From Cytophagaceae bacterium (lineage in GTDB: Bacteria > Bacteroidota > Bacteroidia > Cytophagales > Spirosomataceae), in NCBI GenBank assembly GCA_027486845.1, contig JAIXOL010000081.1:24640-88639 (forward strand): a stretch of 64,000 nucleotides of DNA. The letters run 5' to 3'. Position 1 is the first letter of the stretch, and each line of letters opens with the position of its first letter. Positions 24,811 through 33,259 of this stretch are shown piece after piece. The notes beneath the pieces were generated by a model that ran no database searches, was not told the DNA's origin, and saw only the letters and a program-made list of their open reading frames with translations. Both the position numbers and the translations under genes were made by a program.

Positions 24811-26607
24811 CTAAAACACCAATTCTAAACCCAATTTATCTCTCAATTCTAATAAAGCAGGGTTTTTATTGGCCAAATATTCAAATTTTTCTTGTGCCGT
24901 GTAAGGTCGGCGTTCGGTGCTAGATTCTACAATTTCAGAAACAATTTGTATCAAAGCATTTCTCAAACGTTGACGCAGAAAAGTAGCTAACTCTTGTTTC
25001 AATTGTACCAAGGTATCCATCTGAATTTGGTTATCCAACTGCAACTTAAATGTTGTACCTTCCAATACAAACTCACGATTGAGCATTACTTTCAAAGTCT
25101 CAATATCACGTTCATTAGCAAATTCAATCAAGGCTTGTTGAGCAACTTCATAGGTGAATGAGTCGTTAAAATTAGGCAAAACTGGCTCATTATCAATACT
25201 TTGAACTTCAGTTTTTGGATTAAAAACAGTAGTTTCAATATCAACCGTAGAGCGAAGTTTTGAAGAAGCCATTGAAGGGCGAGCAGTAGGTTGCACACTC
25301 GGAGCAGTACTCGACAAATTAGGAGTAACTGGCCTTGCAGGCATGGCAGGCATCGACTGCACGTAACTTGGCTGTACTTGAGAAGTTGTAGTAGCAGTAG
25401 CCACGACCGATTTCTGTTCAGAACTCTCAGCCCTTACTGGTGATTGCAAAGCTACTGAATTACTATTTTTTTTTTCGTCCCCGTTGTTGGGTAGCTCACT
25501 CAGCGTCAAAACTTGATTAATCTGCGAGAGTTTCATCAGCCCAATTTCAACGTGCAAACGCTGATTTTTGGCAGATTTATAATTTATATCAAGCTGACTA
25601 CCAATACTTAACGAAGAAAATATATAACCTAGCGATAATTTAGCCGATTGCTCAACGTATCGTTGTTGAATAGAATCTGCCACCTGCAAAAGTTTTACTG
25701 TTTGCGGGTCCTTACTCACCATTATATTTCTAAAATGTTCATTCAAGCCCACCACAAATTGGTGTCCATCAAAACCTTTTTCCAAAATTTCATTGTACAA
25801 TAAAAATGCTTCCGATACATTTCCTAAAGATAAAGCATCAGTCATGCGGAAGTAATAATCATAATCAAGAATATGTAAATTTTCTAAGACAGCCTGATAC
25901 GTAAGTCCGTTATCCGAAGAAAAAGTTACGTTCAAATCAAACATCGAAAGGGCATCACGCAAACCACCGTCGGCTTTCTGAGCAATCAGTTCAAGTGCTT
26001 GATAATCAGCTTTTACAGCTTCTTTTATAGCTACATTAGCCAAATGATCAGCAATATCTTTTATTTGAATACGGTTAAAATCAAAAATCTGACAACGACT
26101 CAGAATTGTTGGTAAAATTTTGTGTTTTTCAGTGGTTGCTAAAATAAAAATGGCGTAGCTTGGAGGCTCTTCGAGTGTTTTCAAAAAGGCATTGAAAGCC
26201 GATGCAGAGAGCATGTGAACCTCATCAATGATATAAATCTTATACTTGCCCGATTGTGGTGGAAAACGCACTTGGTCAGTCAGATTTCTTATGTCTTCGA
26301 CCGAGTTATTGGAAGCCGCATCGAGCTCGTGAATATTAAACGAAGCATTATTATTGAAACTCTTGCAAGAATCACACTCATTACACGGTGCAATATCTTC
26401 GGTAAGATTTTGACAATTGATGGTTTTGGCCAAAATTCTGGCACAAGTTGTTTTACCGACACCACGTGGACCACAAAACAAAAATGCTTGTGCCAAATGA
26501 TTGGTGCGAATGGCATTTTGTAAAGTAGTTGTGATGTGCGACTGCCCCACAACTGCATCGAAAGTTATAGGGCGATATTTTCGAGCAGAAACAACAAATT
26601 TTTCCAT
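24811..26607 (-). CDS. dnaX: DNA polymerase III subunit gamma/tau
   Basis: A 598-residue clamp-loader ATPase. Walker A GPRGVGKTT is at about residue 45, a four-Cys zinc module is at 69-90 (CQN...CNECDSC), and a DEVHMLS Walker B and SRC sensor region follow. Residues 370-470 are a low-complexity Pro/Ser/Thr/Ala linker as in tau, with a small conserved C-terminal domain. It starts MEKFVVSARKYRP, the usual N-terminus. A HolD-like protein is encoded two genes away. Confidence 0.96.
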   Translation of the reverse strand: MEKFVVSARKYRPITFDAVVGQSHITTTLQNAIRTNHLAQAFLFCGPRGVGKTTCARILAKTINCQNLTEDIAPCNECDSCKSFNNNASFNIHELDAASNNSVEDIRNLTDQVRFPPQSGKYKIYIIDEVHMLSASAFNAFLKTLEEPPSYAIFILATTEKHKILPTILSRCQIFDFNRIQIKDIADHLANVAIKEAVKADYQALELIAQKADGGLRDALSMFDLNVTFSSDNGLTYQAVLENLHILDYDYYFRMTDALSLGNVSEAFLLYNEILEKGFDGHQFVVGLNEHFRNIMVSKDPQTVKLLQVADSIQQRYVEQSAKLSLGYIFSSLSIGSQLDINYKSAKNQRLHVEIGLMKLSQINQVLTLSELPNNGDEKKNSNSVALQSPVRAESSEQKSVVATATTTSQVQPSYVQSMPAMPARPVTPNLSSTAPSVQPTARPSMASSKLRSTVDIETTVFNPKTEVQSIDNEPVLPNFNDSFTYEVAQQALIEFANERDIETLKVMLNREFVLEGTTFKLQLDNQIQMDTLVQLKQELATFLRQRLRNALIQIVSEIVESSTERRPYTAQEKFEYLANKNPALLELRDKLGLELVF

Positions 26608-26671
26608 ATCGCAAGTTACAAAAAAAATAGAATTTTAGAAGATTTTCACACACAGAATCACTTGATTTATT

Positions 26672-26679
26672 TACTTTTG
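26672..26679 (+). promoter_or_regulatory. Candidate -7 box for the VOC gene
   Basis: TACTTTTG matches TAnnTTTG and lies 22 bases before the ATG. No -33 box at the right spacing was found. Confidence 0.35.
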
Positions 26680-26701
26680 TGGTGAAAAAATAAAGATTTA
26701 G

Positions 26702-27076
26702 ATGGATAACAAACTAACGATAAAGGCATTTAACCACATAGCTATACAAATATCTGATATTGAAAAAAGTAGGAATTTTTATACACAAATACTTGATTTA
26801 AAAGAAATCCCAGCTCCAGCTTTCGATTATCCCGTTATTTGGTTTAGTCTTGAAAATGGCCGTGAGTTGCATCTTATTGGAAGAAAACCTGAAGCTCCCT
26901 TTACTCCGGCAAGAAGTAATCATTTTGCACTCGAGGTGAGCGATATCTATTTAGCAGAAAAGATTTTGAAAGAAAATGAGGCAAATTGCTTGCCAATTAA
27001 ATCACGCCCAGATGGGATTTTGCAGCTATTTCTGACCGACCCAGATGGAAATTTTATTGAACTTTGTCAGATTTAA
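26702..27076 (+). CDS. VOC (glyoxalase/bleomycin resistance) family protein
   Basis: A 124-residue single VOC domain made of two beta-alpha-beta-beta-beta halves: HIAIQISDIEKSRNFYTQIL at the N-terminus and HFALEVSDIYLAEKIL in the second half, ending DPDGNFIELCQI. The first His and final Glu are the usual metal ligands. Reaction unknown (lactoylglutathione lyase-like or dioxygenase-like). Its stop overlaps the stop of the convergent gene at 27073 by 4 bases. Confidence 0.85.
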   Translation: MDNKLTIKAFNHIAIQISDIEKSRNFYTQILDLKEIPAPAFDYPVIWFSLENGRELHLIGRKPEAPFTPARSNHFALEVSDIYLAEKILKENEANCLPIKSRPDGILQLFLTDPDGNFIELCQI

Positions 27077-27609
27077 TTTCCAAACATTGATTTCAAAGCA
27101 TCCCAAAGTGTTTGTTTCAATTCTCTGCTTGTTTCGAGTACCCGAAGTTCATCTGATAATAGAAAATCAACCCCTGCTACACTTTTAGGTTGGTAAATAT
27201 TCAGTAGAATATTCCAGTTTATTTTACCCAAACCTACACCAAAACTTATAAATTTCTTTGTTACATTCTGAGATAAAAAAGACTGATAATCAAGTGTTTG
27301 TACTTTGCTCAATTCCACTAAATCAACTTGGTCAAGCATTAGTCCAATTGCTCCAAGAATTTTTACCAAAAGTGCTTTTTCTGATTCTGAAATCGTATCG
27401 GTCAGAATCAAAACTTGGTTTCGGAATTTGAAAGTTGGAATCGCTAGCTTCGCTACTTCCTTTGGAGAAATTAAGTCAGAAACTGACTCTTGCACAATTG
27501 CTTTTTTCTCAACAATAGTTTCTGTTTTCGTAACTTTTAGACTTTCGGAAACTACATTTTTGTAGAGAGTCTCTTTATTGAAAAGATAATTGGCAAGATT
27601 CGAAGTCAT
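27073..27609 (-). CDS. Hypothetical protein, HolD (DNA polymerase III psi)-like
   Basis: About 178 residues counted from the ATG at 27609 (another ATG at 27648 would add 13). No signal peptide or membrane segment. The second half, an ILTDTISESEKALLVKILGA segment followed by a sheet region and a final ELRVLETSRELKQTLWDALK, resembles the layout of bacterial psi subunits, which end in an L...R/K-x-x-LW-x-x-L pattern. Psi binds the gamma/tau subunit, and dnaX lies only one gene away. The assignment is an inference from pattern and context. Confidence 0.5.
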   Translation of the reverse strand: MTSNLANYLFNKETLYKNVVSESLKVTKTETIVEKKAIVQESVSDLISPKEVAKLAIPTFKFRNQVLILTDTISESEKALLVKILGAIGLMLDQVDLVELSKVQTLDYQSFLSQNVTKKFISFGVGLGKINWNILLNIYQPKSVAGVDFLLSDELRVLETSRELKQTLWDALKSMFGN

Positions 27610-27701
27610 GATTTTGAAATTATAAGACAGTTTCGTCGACAAACCCATTTTCAACCTGTCATTTCACAACACAAACAAGTTAGAAACTTGTGTTACAAAA
27701 T

Positions 27702-27734
27702 AAATGTGCCCTACTTTTTAAATATGGCACATTT
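27702..27734 (-). terminator. Terminator of purA
   Basis: AAATGTGCC (27702-27710) pairs perfectly with GGCACATTT (27726-27734), followed by ATTTTG on the minus strand. Confidence 0.6.
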
Positions 27735-27758
27735 AAAATCAAAATGAATTATATTAGC

Positions 27759-29024
27759 TTAACGCACAATGATTTCTTCACGGTCTGGACCTGTTGAAAT
27801 AAAGCTAATCGGCACTTGAAGTTCTGCTTCCAAATAAGTTACATAATCAGCCAATTCCGCAGGAATTTGGTCGAATTTACGCATTCCTTCAAGCGAACAA
27901 GCCCAGCCTTTGAATGTTTTGTAGATTGGCTCTACATGAGTATCGGTTAAATCGAAAGGCATTTGCTCAGTTATAGTACCATCTGGTAAGCGGTAATGTG
28001 TACAAATATTTACCTCATCTAAGAAATTCAATACGTCAACTTTCATCATAATCAATTGCGTTACGCCATTGAGCATGATGCTATATTTAAGTGCAGGCAA
28101 ATCTAACCAACCTGTACGACGAGCTCTTCCAGTTGTTGCTCCAAATTCACGTCCTTCTTGGCGAATTTTTTCACCAAGGTCGTTATCTAATTCTGTCGGG
28201 AACGGTCCACTTCCTACACGTGTGCAGTAAGCCTTGAAAATTCCGAACACCTCTCCTATCACATTTGGTGCCACGCCCAAACCTGAGCATACGCCCGCAG
28301 CAGTTGTATTTGAGCTTGTTACGAATGGATACGAACCAAAATCAATATCGAGCAATGAGCCTTGAGCACCTTCAGCCAATACTTTTTGACCGCTTTTTAT
28401 CGAAGCATTTACCACATATTCGGTATCTTGTAAATCGAATTCTTTGATAAACTCAAGAGCAGAGAAAAACTCTTTTTCTGATGCAGCCAAATCATATTCA
28501 AAATTGTAAAAATCTAAGATTTGCGTATGTTTAGCAACTAAGGCTTTGTATTTTTCTGTGAAATTTGGAGAAACAATATCACCCAAACGCAAGCCTTGAC
28601 GAGCAACTTTATCAGAATATGCTGGACCAATTCCTTTCAAAGTTGACCCGATTTTAGCATCGCCTTTTGCTTTTTCATAAGCTGCATCAAGCAAACGGTG
28701 ACTTGGAATAATGATGGCAGTTTTCTTAGAAATCACCAAGTTCTTCCTTAAATCAAGGTTATATTTAGCCAAACCTTCAATCTCTTTTTTGAATATGATT
28801 GGGTCAAGTACAACACCATTTCCGATGATATTTAAACAATCAGAACGAAAAACACCCGATGGAATTTGGTGCAATACGTGTTTATTGCCATTGAATTCGA
28901 GCGTATGACCAGCATTTGGGCCTCCTTGAAAACGTGCAACTACTTGATAATCAGGAGCAAGCACATCAACAATTTTACCTTTGCCTTCATCGCCCCATTG
29001 TAAGCCTAAAAGAATATCAACCAT
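27759..29024 (-). CDS. purA: Adenylosuccinate synthetase
   Basis: A 421-residue GTP-dependent enzyme joining IMP and aspartate in AMP synthesis. The N-terminal GLQWGDEGKGK loop carries the catalytic Asp; HTLEF, GSTLKGIGPAYSDK, GSYPFVTSSNT and TTGRARRTGWLD are also in place. Length is normal. The downstream terminator marks the transcript end. The upstream spacer holds a GC-rich dispersed palindrome (29041-29057). Confidence 0.97.
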   Translation of the reverse strand: MVDILLGLQWGDEGKGKIVDVLAPDYQVVARFQGGPNAGHTLEFNGNKHVLHQIPSGVFRSDCLNIIGNGVVLDPIIFKKEIEGLAKYNLDLRKNLVISKKTAIIIPSHRLLDAAYEKAKGDAKIGSTLKGIGPAYSDKVARQGLRLGDIVSPNFTEKYKALVAKHTQILDFYNFEYDLAASEKEFFSALEFIKEFDLQDTEYVVNASIKSGQKVLAEGAQGSLLDIDFGSYPFVTSSNTTAAGVCSGLGVAPNVIGEVFGIFKAYCTRVGSGPFPTELDNDLGEKIRQEGREFGATTGRARRTGWLDLPALKYSIMLNGVTQLIMMKVDVLNFLDEVNICTHYRLPDGTITEQMPFDLTDTHVEPIYKTFKGWACSLEGMRKFDQIPAELADYVTYLEAELQVPISFISTGPDREEIIVR

Positions 29025-29040
29025 TTTTATTAATTAAGAA

Positions 29041-29057
29041 GCGGTACGCCGCCCGTT
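29041..29057. repeat. GC-rich dispersed repeat, copy A
   Basis: GCGGTACGCCGCCCGTT, containing the mini-hairpin GCGG-TACG-CCGC. A copy with one base change is at 47808-47824, and a related sequence is the insertion at 39325-39340. Confidence 0.5.
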
Positions 29058-29132
29058 AGAATTAAGAATTTTTCGAGTGAAAAATACTAAAATTCGATGT
29101 ATAAAAAAACCGTTTTTTTTAATTTCAAAAAT

Positions 29133-29600
29133 TCAAGAAGCTACTTTATTCTCACAGTTCTCTCGCTCACAGCTACCATAAAAAATCAGCGAATGGTGCA
29201 TAACCTTAAACTTCAGCATATCACCTACCATATTTTGGATATTCTGCACGCGTGGGTCGCAGAACTCCATTACATTGTGGCAATCAACACAAATGAGGTG
29301 GTCGTGCTGTTTCGAGCCGTAAGCTTTTTCATATTGAGCTAAGTTTTTGCCAAACTGATGTTTTTTCACTAAATCGCACTCGACCAACAAATCAAGGGTA
29401 TTATAAACCGTGGCACGACTCACTTGATATTTCTTATTTTTCATAGAAATATACAAATCCTCTACCTCGAAATGATCATTTCTTGAGTAAATCTCTTCCA
29501 AAATTGCGTATCTCTCGGGCGTTTTACGGAGCAATTTTGTCTCCAAATAAGCCGTGAAAATACTTTTTGCTGATTCAAAATTTGAAGGAGTAGAAACCAT
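29133..29600 (-). CDS. Fur-family transcriptional regulator
   Basis: A 155-residue regulator. The winged helix is at about 25-85 ([12 protein letters not shown] ... [13 protein letters not shown]). A dimer/metal domain follows with [15 protein letters not shown] (regulatory and CxxC zinc site) and a second Cys pair near the end (CERENC). Length and order match Fur/PerR proteins that sense iron or peroxide. Which metal is sensed cannot be decided. It is transcribed alone, divergent from no obvious iron gene. Confidence 0.92.
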   Translation of the reverse strand: MVSTPSNFESAKSIFTAYLETKLLRKTPERYAILEEIYSRNDHFEVEDLYISMKNKKYQVSRATVYNTLDLLVECDLVKKHQFGKNLAQYEKAYGSKQHDHLICVDCHNVMEFCDPRVQNIQNMVGDMLKFKVMHHSLIFYGSCERENCENKVAS

Positions 29601-29743
29601 TCTTTTAAATGCGTTTGACTATAATTTTAGGCTAAAATTACTAATAAAATACAGAACTTCCATCATTTAAAATCTTATTGAGTCAATTAGCTACGTTTAT
29701 TTCTATCAATTCTCAAATAAATACAAAAACTATATGCTAACAA

Positions 29744-29778
29744 AAACGTCGGCATGGGTTATGAAACATACCGACGTT
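29744..29778 (-). terminator. Terminator of the carbamoyltransferase operon
   Basis: AACGTCGG-C-ATG pairs with CAT-A-CCGACGTT, with five T on the minus strand. It lies just beyond the SxtJ-family gene. Confidence 0.7.
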
Positions 29779-29796
29779 AATTATGAGTATTAATTT

Positions 29797-30159
29797 TTAC
29801 CAAGTATTTTCTAAATCTTTAGCTGTGTATGTATGATTTCTTTCATCATAGGCACTGCCCGAAAGTTTCTTTAACTTTAATGAATCAGATTTCTTAAAAA
29901 TTTTCATTAACAATGCAAGAGGCGTTAGAAAAACAAAGAAAATAAGACTTAATAAAATAGTTGAATTTATGCGACCCAAAATCTCAGCAATTTTAAGCCA
30001 AACCCAAGCGACTTTCTCAGCCACAAAGTCGAAAAATACACCTAAAATTCCTAAAATCAAGGCAGCATTAAATAGCCATTGCAACTTTAGGAAGTAAAAA
30101 AACACCAACAAACCCACAACAATTGTAAGGATGATTTCTTTATTATTTTGTTTTTTCAT
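29797..30159 (-). CDS. SxtJ-family membrane protein
   Basis: A 120-residue protein with three hydrophobic segments (about 9-27, 30-46 and 64-88) and a polar C-terminus containing YDERNHTY. It resembles the SxtJ family of small membrane proteins found next to NodU-type carbamoyltransferases. The ATG directly abuts the stop codon of the DUF5989 gene, showing tight co-translation. Role unknown; possibly membrane delivery of carbamoylated product. Confidence 0.75.
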   Translation of the reverse strand: MKKQNNKEIILTIVVGLLVFFYFLKLQWLFNAALILGILGVFFDFVAEKVAWVWLKIAEILGRINSTILLSLIFFVFLTPLALLMKIFKKSDSLKLKKLSGSAYDERNHTYTAKDLENTW

Positions 30160-30309
30160 TTAAAATAAGGTGTAAATAAATGGTGCAATAGCCGAACCGC
30201 CACCAATTACGATTAGTACGCCAATTAATAATAAAACTACAATCATGGGCATTAACCACCATTTTTTGCGTTCTTTAATGAAGTTCCAAAGGTCTGATAA
30301 AAAATCCAT
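30160..30309 (-). CDS. DUF5989 small membrane protein
   Basis: A 49-residue protein: a short amphipathic start (MDFLSDLWNFIKERKKWW), one long membrane helix (about 19-38) and the conserved end APFIYTLF. The ATG at 30309 is used; open codons further upstream run through a palindromic repeat and are not coding. It lies between carbamoyltransferase and SxtJ genes, the known trio of this family. Confidence 0.75.
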   Translation of the reverse strand: MDFLSDLWNFIKERKKWWLMPMIVVLLLIGVLIVIGGGSAIAPFIYTLF

Positions 30310-30316
30310 AGTATAA

Positions 30317-30378
30317 AGCCCCCCACCCCCAAGGGGGAGTTTAGTTTTCTGAGATCCCCTCTGGGGGTTAGGGGGGCT
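30317..30378. repeat. 62-bp GC-rich palindromic element
   Basis: AGCCCCCCACCCCCAAGGGGGA on the left is inversely repeated on the right (TCCCCTCTGGGGG, then TTAGGGGGGCT). It fills the gap between the carbamoyltransferase stop and the DUF5989 start. Such C/G-run palindromes are recurrent intergenic elements in Bacteroidota. It could form a stable mRNA stem between the two genes. Confidence 0.7.
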
Positions 30379-30380
30379 GT

Positions 30381-32246
30381 CTAATCCAATTGATATTCTT
30401 CTTTCCACTTATCCGATTCTGTCCATTGTGGTTGGGTGTTTTTATCGAATATATAATTTCCTACTACCAAAAAATCCATTTCAGTACGCATTAAGCATTT
30501 GTAGGCATCTTCGGGTGTACAAACGATTGGTTCGCCACGTACATTGAAACTCGTATTTACTACAACACCATAACCTGTTTGCTTCTTAAACTCGTTAATG
30601 AGTGTCCAATAACGAGGGTTAGTTTCGGCATGAACAGTCTGAATACGTGCCGAATAATCAATGTGTGTAATTGAAGGCAAATCTGAGCGTAAGAAATAAA
30701 GTTTCTCCATCATCGGCAAGCTTTCGTAGCTTGCAGGAAACTTTGTACGACGTTTCTCAGCTACTCCATGCACCAAAAGCATATACGGTGAAGGCGTTTC
30801 GCATTCAAAATATTCTTGTACATCTTCAGCCAAAACCGAAGGAGCAAACGGACGGAATCCTTCTCGATATTTGATTTTTAGGTTTAATTTTTTCTGCATT
30901 TCTGCATTACGAGCATCTCCTAAAATACTTCGTCCACCTAAGGCACGAGGGCCAAATTCCATGCGTCCTTGAAACCAGCCGATTACGTTTCCATCTGCCA
31001 ATAATGAAGCCGTTTTTGCCGCTAAAGTATCAAAATCCTCGAAACGTTGGAAAGAAGCATTGTATTTTCTCGACATTTGCTCAATCTCAAGATCTGAATA
31101 CTCAGGACCTAAATATGAGCCTTTCATGGCATCGAGTTTAGTTATATCGACATTACGTTCTTGACCAAAATAAATATGATATGCTGCCTGTGCTGCACCT
31201 AAAGCACCACCAGCATCACCTGCTGCGGGCTGAATATATACATTTTCAAAGATTTTCGTTTTCTGCAATTTGCCATTTGCTACGCAGTTGAGAGCTACTC
31301 CACCCGCCAAACAAAGATTTTTTGAACCTGTAAGACGTTTGGCTTCTTGAGCCATTTTTATGACAACTTCTTCGGTTACTTCTTGAATAGCTAAAGCAAA
31401 ATCACAATGAATTTGCTCCAATAAACTTTCTGATTCACGGCGTTTGAATCCCAGTACTTCAGCCCATTTATCGTCATAAACCATTCTGAGACCTGTGGCA
31501 TAGCTAAAATATCCTTGATTTAACCAAATAGAGCCATCATCTTTGATTTCAATGAGCTTATTTTTGATAATATCAATAAAACGAGCAACTTGTTCTGAGC
31601 CGTGACTGCCATATGGAGCCAAACCCATGAGTTTGTATTCGCCAGAATTTACCTTGAAACCACAATAATAGGTTACGGCAGAATAAAGAAGGCCCAAAGA
31701 ATGCGGAAAACGCAATTCTTTCAAAATCGTCATGTCTTTACCTTTTCCGTAACAAATTGAAGCAGTCGCCCACTCTCCTACTCCATCAATCGTCAATACA
31801 GCAGCTTCTTCAAACGGCGAGGGATAAAATGCACTTGCTCCGTGCGAAAGATGATGTTCGGGAAAAAGAAGTTTAGCTTTTTTCTTGTCGTAACTACCAA
31901 TTTTATCTAATTCCTCGTGAAGCATTCGCTTCAAAAACATCTTTTCTTTTAACCAAACAGGAATTGAAGTTAGAAAAGACTTTAAACCTTTTGGTGAAAA
32001 ACCATAGTAAGTCTCAAGTAAACGCTCAAATTTTAGGAGAGGTTTATCGTAAAAAACTATGGCATCAATTTTATCGAGAGTTAGGCCAGCGTAATCGAGG
32101 CAAAACTTTACGGCATTACTTGGAAAGGCTGGGTCATGTTTGATACGGGTAAATCTTTCTTCTTGTGCTGCGGCGATGACTTCACCATTTCGAATGATAG
32201 CGGCAGCTGAATCGTGATAAAATGCAGAAATTCCTAAAATATTCAT
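30381..32246 (-). CDS. NodU/CmcH-type carbamoyltransferase
   Basis: A 621-residue O-carbamoyltransferase. The N-terminal ASKHA-like domain starts MNILGISAFYHDSAAA and carries EERFTRIKHD, the metal site HHLSHGASAFYPSPF and TIDGVGEWAT. The C-terminal YrdC-like part has FGPRALGGRSILGDAR and VVNTSFNVRGEPIV. These enzymes move a carbamoyl group from carbamoyl phosphate, via carbamoyl-AMP, to a sugar or antibiotic hydroxyl. The acceptor here is unknown; the two small membrane proteins downstream suggest a membrane-linked glycan or lipid. Confidence 0.92.
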   Translation of the reverse strand: MNILGISAFYHDSAAAIIRNGEVIAAAQEERFTRIKHDPAFPSNAVKFCLDYAGLTLDKIDAIVFYDKPLLKFERLLETYYGFSPKGLKSFLTSIPVWLKEKMFLKRMLHEELDKIGSYDKKKAKLLFPEHHLSHGASAFYPSPFEEAAVLTIDGVGEWATASICYGKGKDMTILKELRFPHSLGLLYSAVTYYCGFKVNSGEYKLMGLAPYGSHGSEQVARFIDIIKNKLIEIKDDGSIWLNQGYFSYATGLRMVYDDKWAEVLGFKRRESESLLEQIHCDFALAIQEVTEEVVIKMAQEAKRLTGSKNLCLAGGVALNCVANGKLQKTKIFENVYIQPAAGDAGGALGAAQAAYHIYFGQERNVDITKLDAMKGSYLGPEYSDLEIEQMSRKYNASFQRFEDFDTLAAKTASLLADGNVIGWFQGRMEFGPRALGGRSILGDARNAEMQKKLNLKIKYREGFRPFAPSVLAEDVQEYFECETPSPYMLLVHGVAEKRRTKFPASYESLPMMEKLYFLRSDLPSITHIDYSARIQTVHAETNPRYWTLINEFKKQTGYGVVVNTSFNVRGEPIVCTPEDAYKCLMRTEMDFLVVGNYIFDKNTQPQWTESDKWKEEYQLD

Positions 32247-32328
32247 CTAAGTGGTTTAGGTAAATTTGTTTAAGCGGGATGCAAAAATAGCAAAAATATT
32301 GCAATTTGTGCATAAACTCATGCTTAAC

Positions 32329-32850
32329 TTATTTTAAGGAGATTGTAAAGCCAACGGCATTGCTTTCGGTAAGTCCAAACTGGATTTTATTTATATAGCT
32401 GATTTTTGTAGTTGATTTTTGTTTTGCGTTATATATATCAACAGCATGTTGGGCAAGTTCATTAGACGACTCAACCATACACAAACCGCCGACAACCAAA
32501 CCTAAACCCATTAAAAGTTTAGGTAAACTTCTGATTTTATAATCTACCTGCTGACCATCTATTGTGGCTGTTGCATCTATCCCTTTGAGGGCTACATAAG
32601 CTAATCCAACACCACCAAAGGTAACAACTGGCCCAATCGGTTTTAAGACATTTGACCACTTATATTTTATTTTAGATTGTTTGGTTGTATTAAATATTTT
32701 TGTAACTTTTCCTCCCGAAAGCTTTATTCCATCTTGATAGATATGTGTAGCAAGAAATTCCCGATTATAATAAAGTGTGTCAGGTTTCTGTGCAAAACCA
32801 TTCAAGCAACTATTACATATAACTAACGATACAATGACAAAATACTTCAT
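32329..32850 (-). CDS. Exported hypothetical protein of 173 residues
   Basis: Signal peptide ending near NGFAQ, then a short beta region (YYNREFLATHIYQDGIKLSGGKV), two glycine-rich hydrophobic segments (about 70-90 and 108-125) and a C-terminal strand ending GFTISLK. The overall plan (signal peptide, N-terminal strand pair, two hydrophobic helices, YN-A.. and G-T-L/S ending) is shared with the 173-residue protein at 57968-58489. Function unknown. Confidence 0.6.
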   Translation of the reverse strand: MKYFVIVSLVICNSCLNGFAQKPDTLYYNREFLATHIYQDGIKLSGGKVTKIFNTTKQSKIKYKWSNVLKPIGPVVTFGGVGLAYVALKGIDATATIDGQQVDYKIRSLPKLLMGLGLVVGGLCMVESSNELAQHAVDIYNAKQKSTTKISYINKIQFGLTESNAVGFTISLK

Positions 32851-33259
32851 TAGGAGATTTAATAAAAATTTATTTCCAAAAGAACAATAATGATTAAGAT
32901 AAAATATTTGCTAGACTCTACCTGTTTTTATGGTATCCAAAATCTGATAGAATTACTATCGTTTAACCCAAACTTTGATTTAATTTACTAGACTTTCTGC
33001 TTTCTCTCAGCATGGAATTAAAGACAGCTAGGTATTTTTGAAATGGTTTGTCGCTTCTTATTTTGAGCATCCTACGCAATGCTTAATAAATATGTGTCGA
33101 AAAAAGTTCATAAAATTTATAATAAAACCTGCATTTAGGGAAGTAATTCCATACTGTTTATACAAAAAGCTTTAAAATGGAAGATACATTTCATACTTCG
33201 GCAAAACCATTTTTACCTAAACCAGTAAACAATCAGGCATTGTTAAATATTTTTTTAGG
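32851..33259. other. Intergenic region of about 400 bases
   Basis: No family is recognisable. The longest codon-like stretch is a 35-residue minus-strand frame (32963-33070, starting MLKIRSDKPFQKYLAVF), which looks amphipathic but is too short to support. I see no RNA gene or strong hairpin. Confidence 0.4.

Noticed and set aside
30310..30408. N-terminal extension of DUF5989 through the palindrome
   Set aside because: The added residues come from the C/G-run repeat and overlap the carbamoyltransferase end; the ATG at 30309 gives the normal start.
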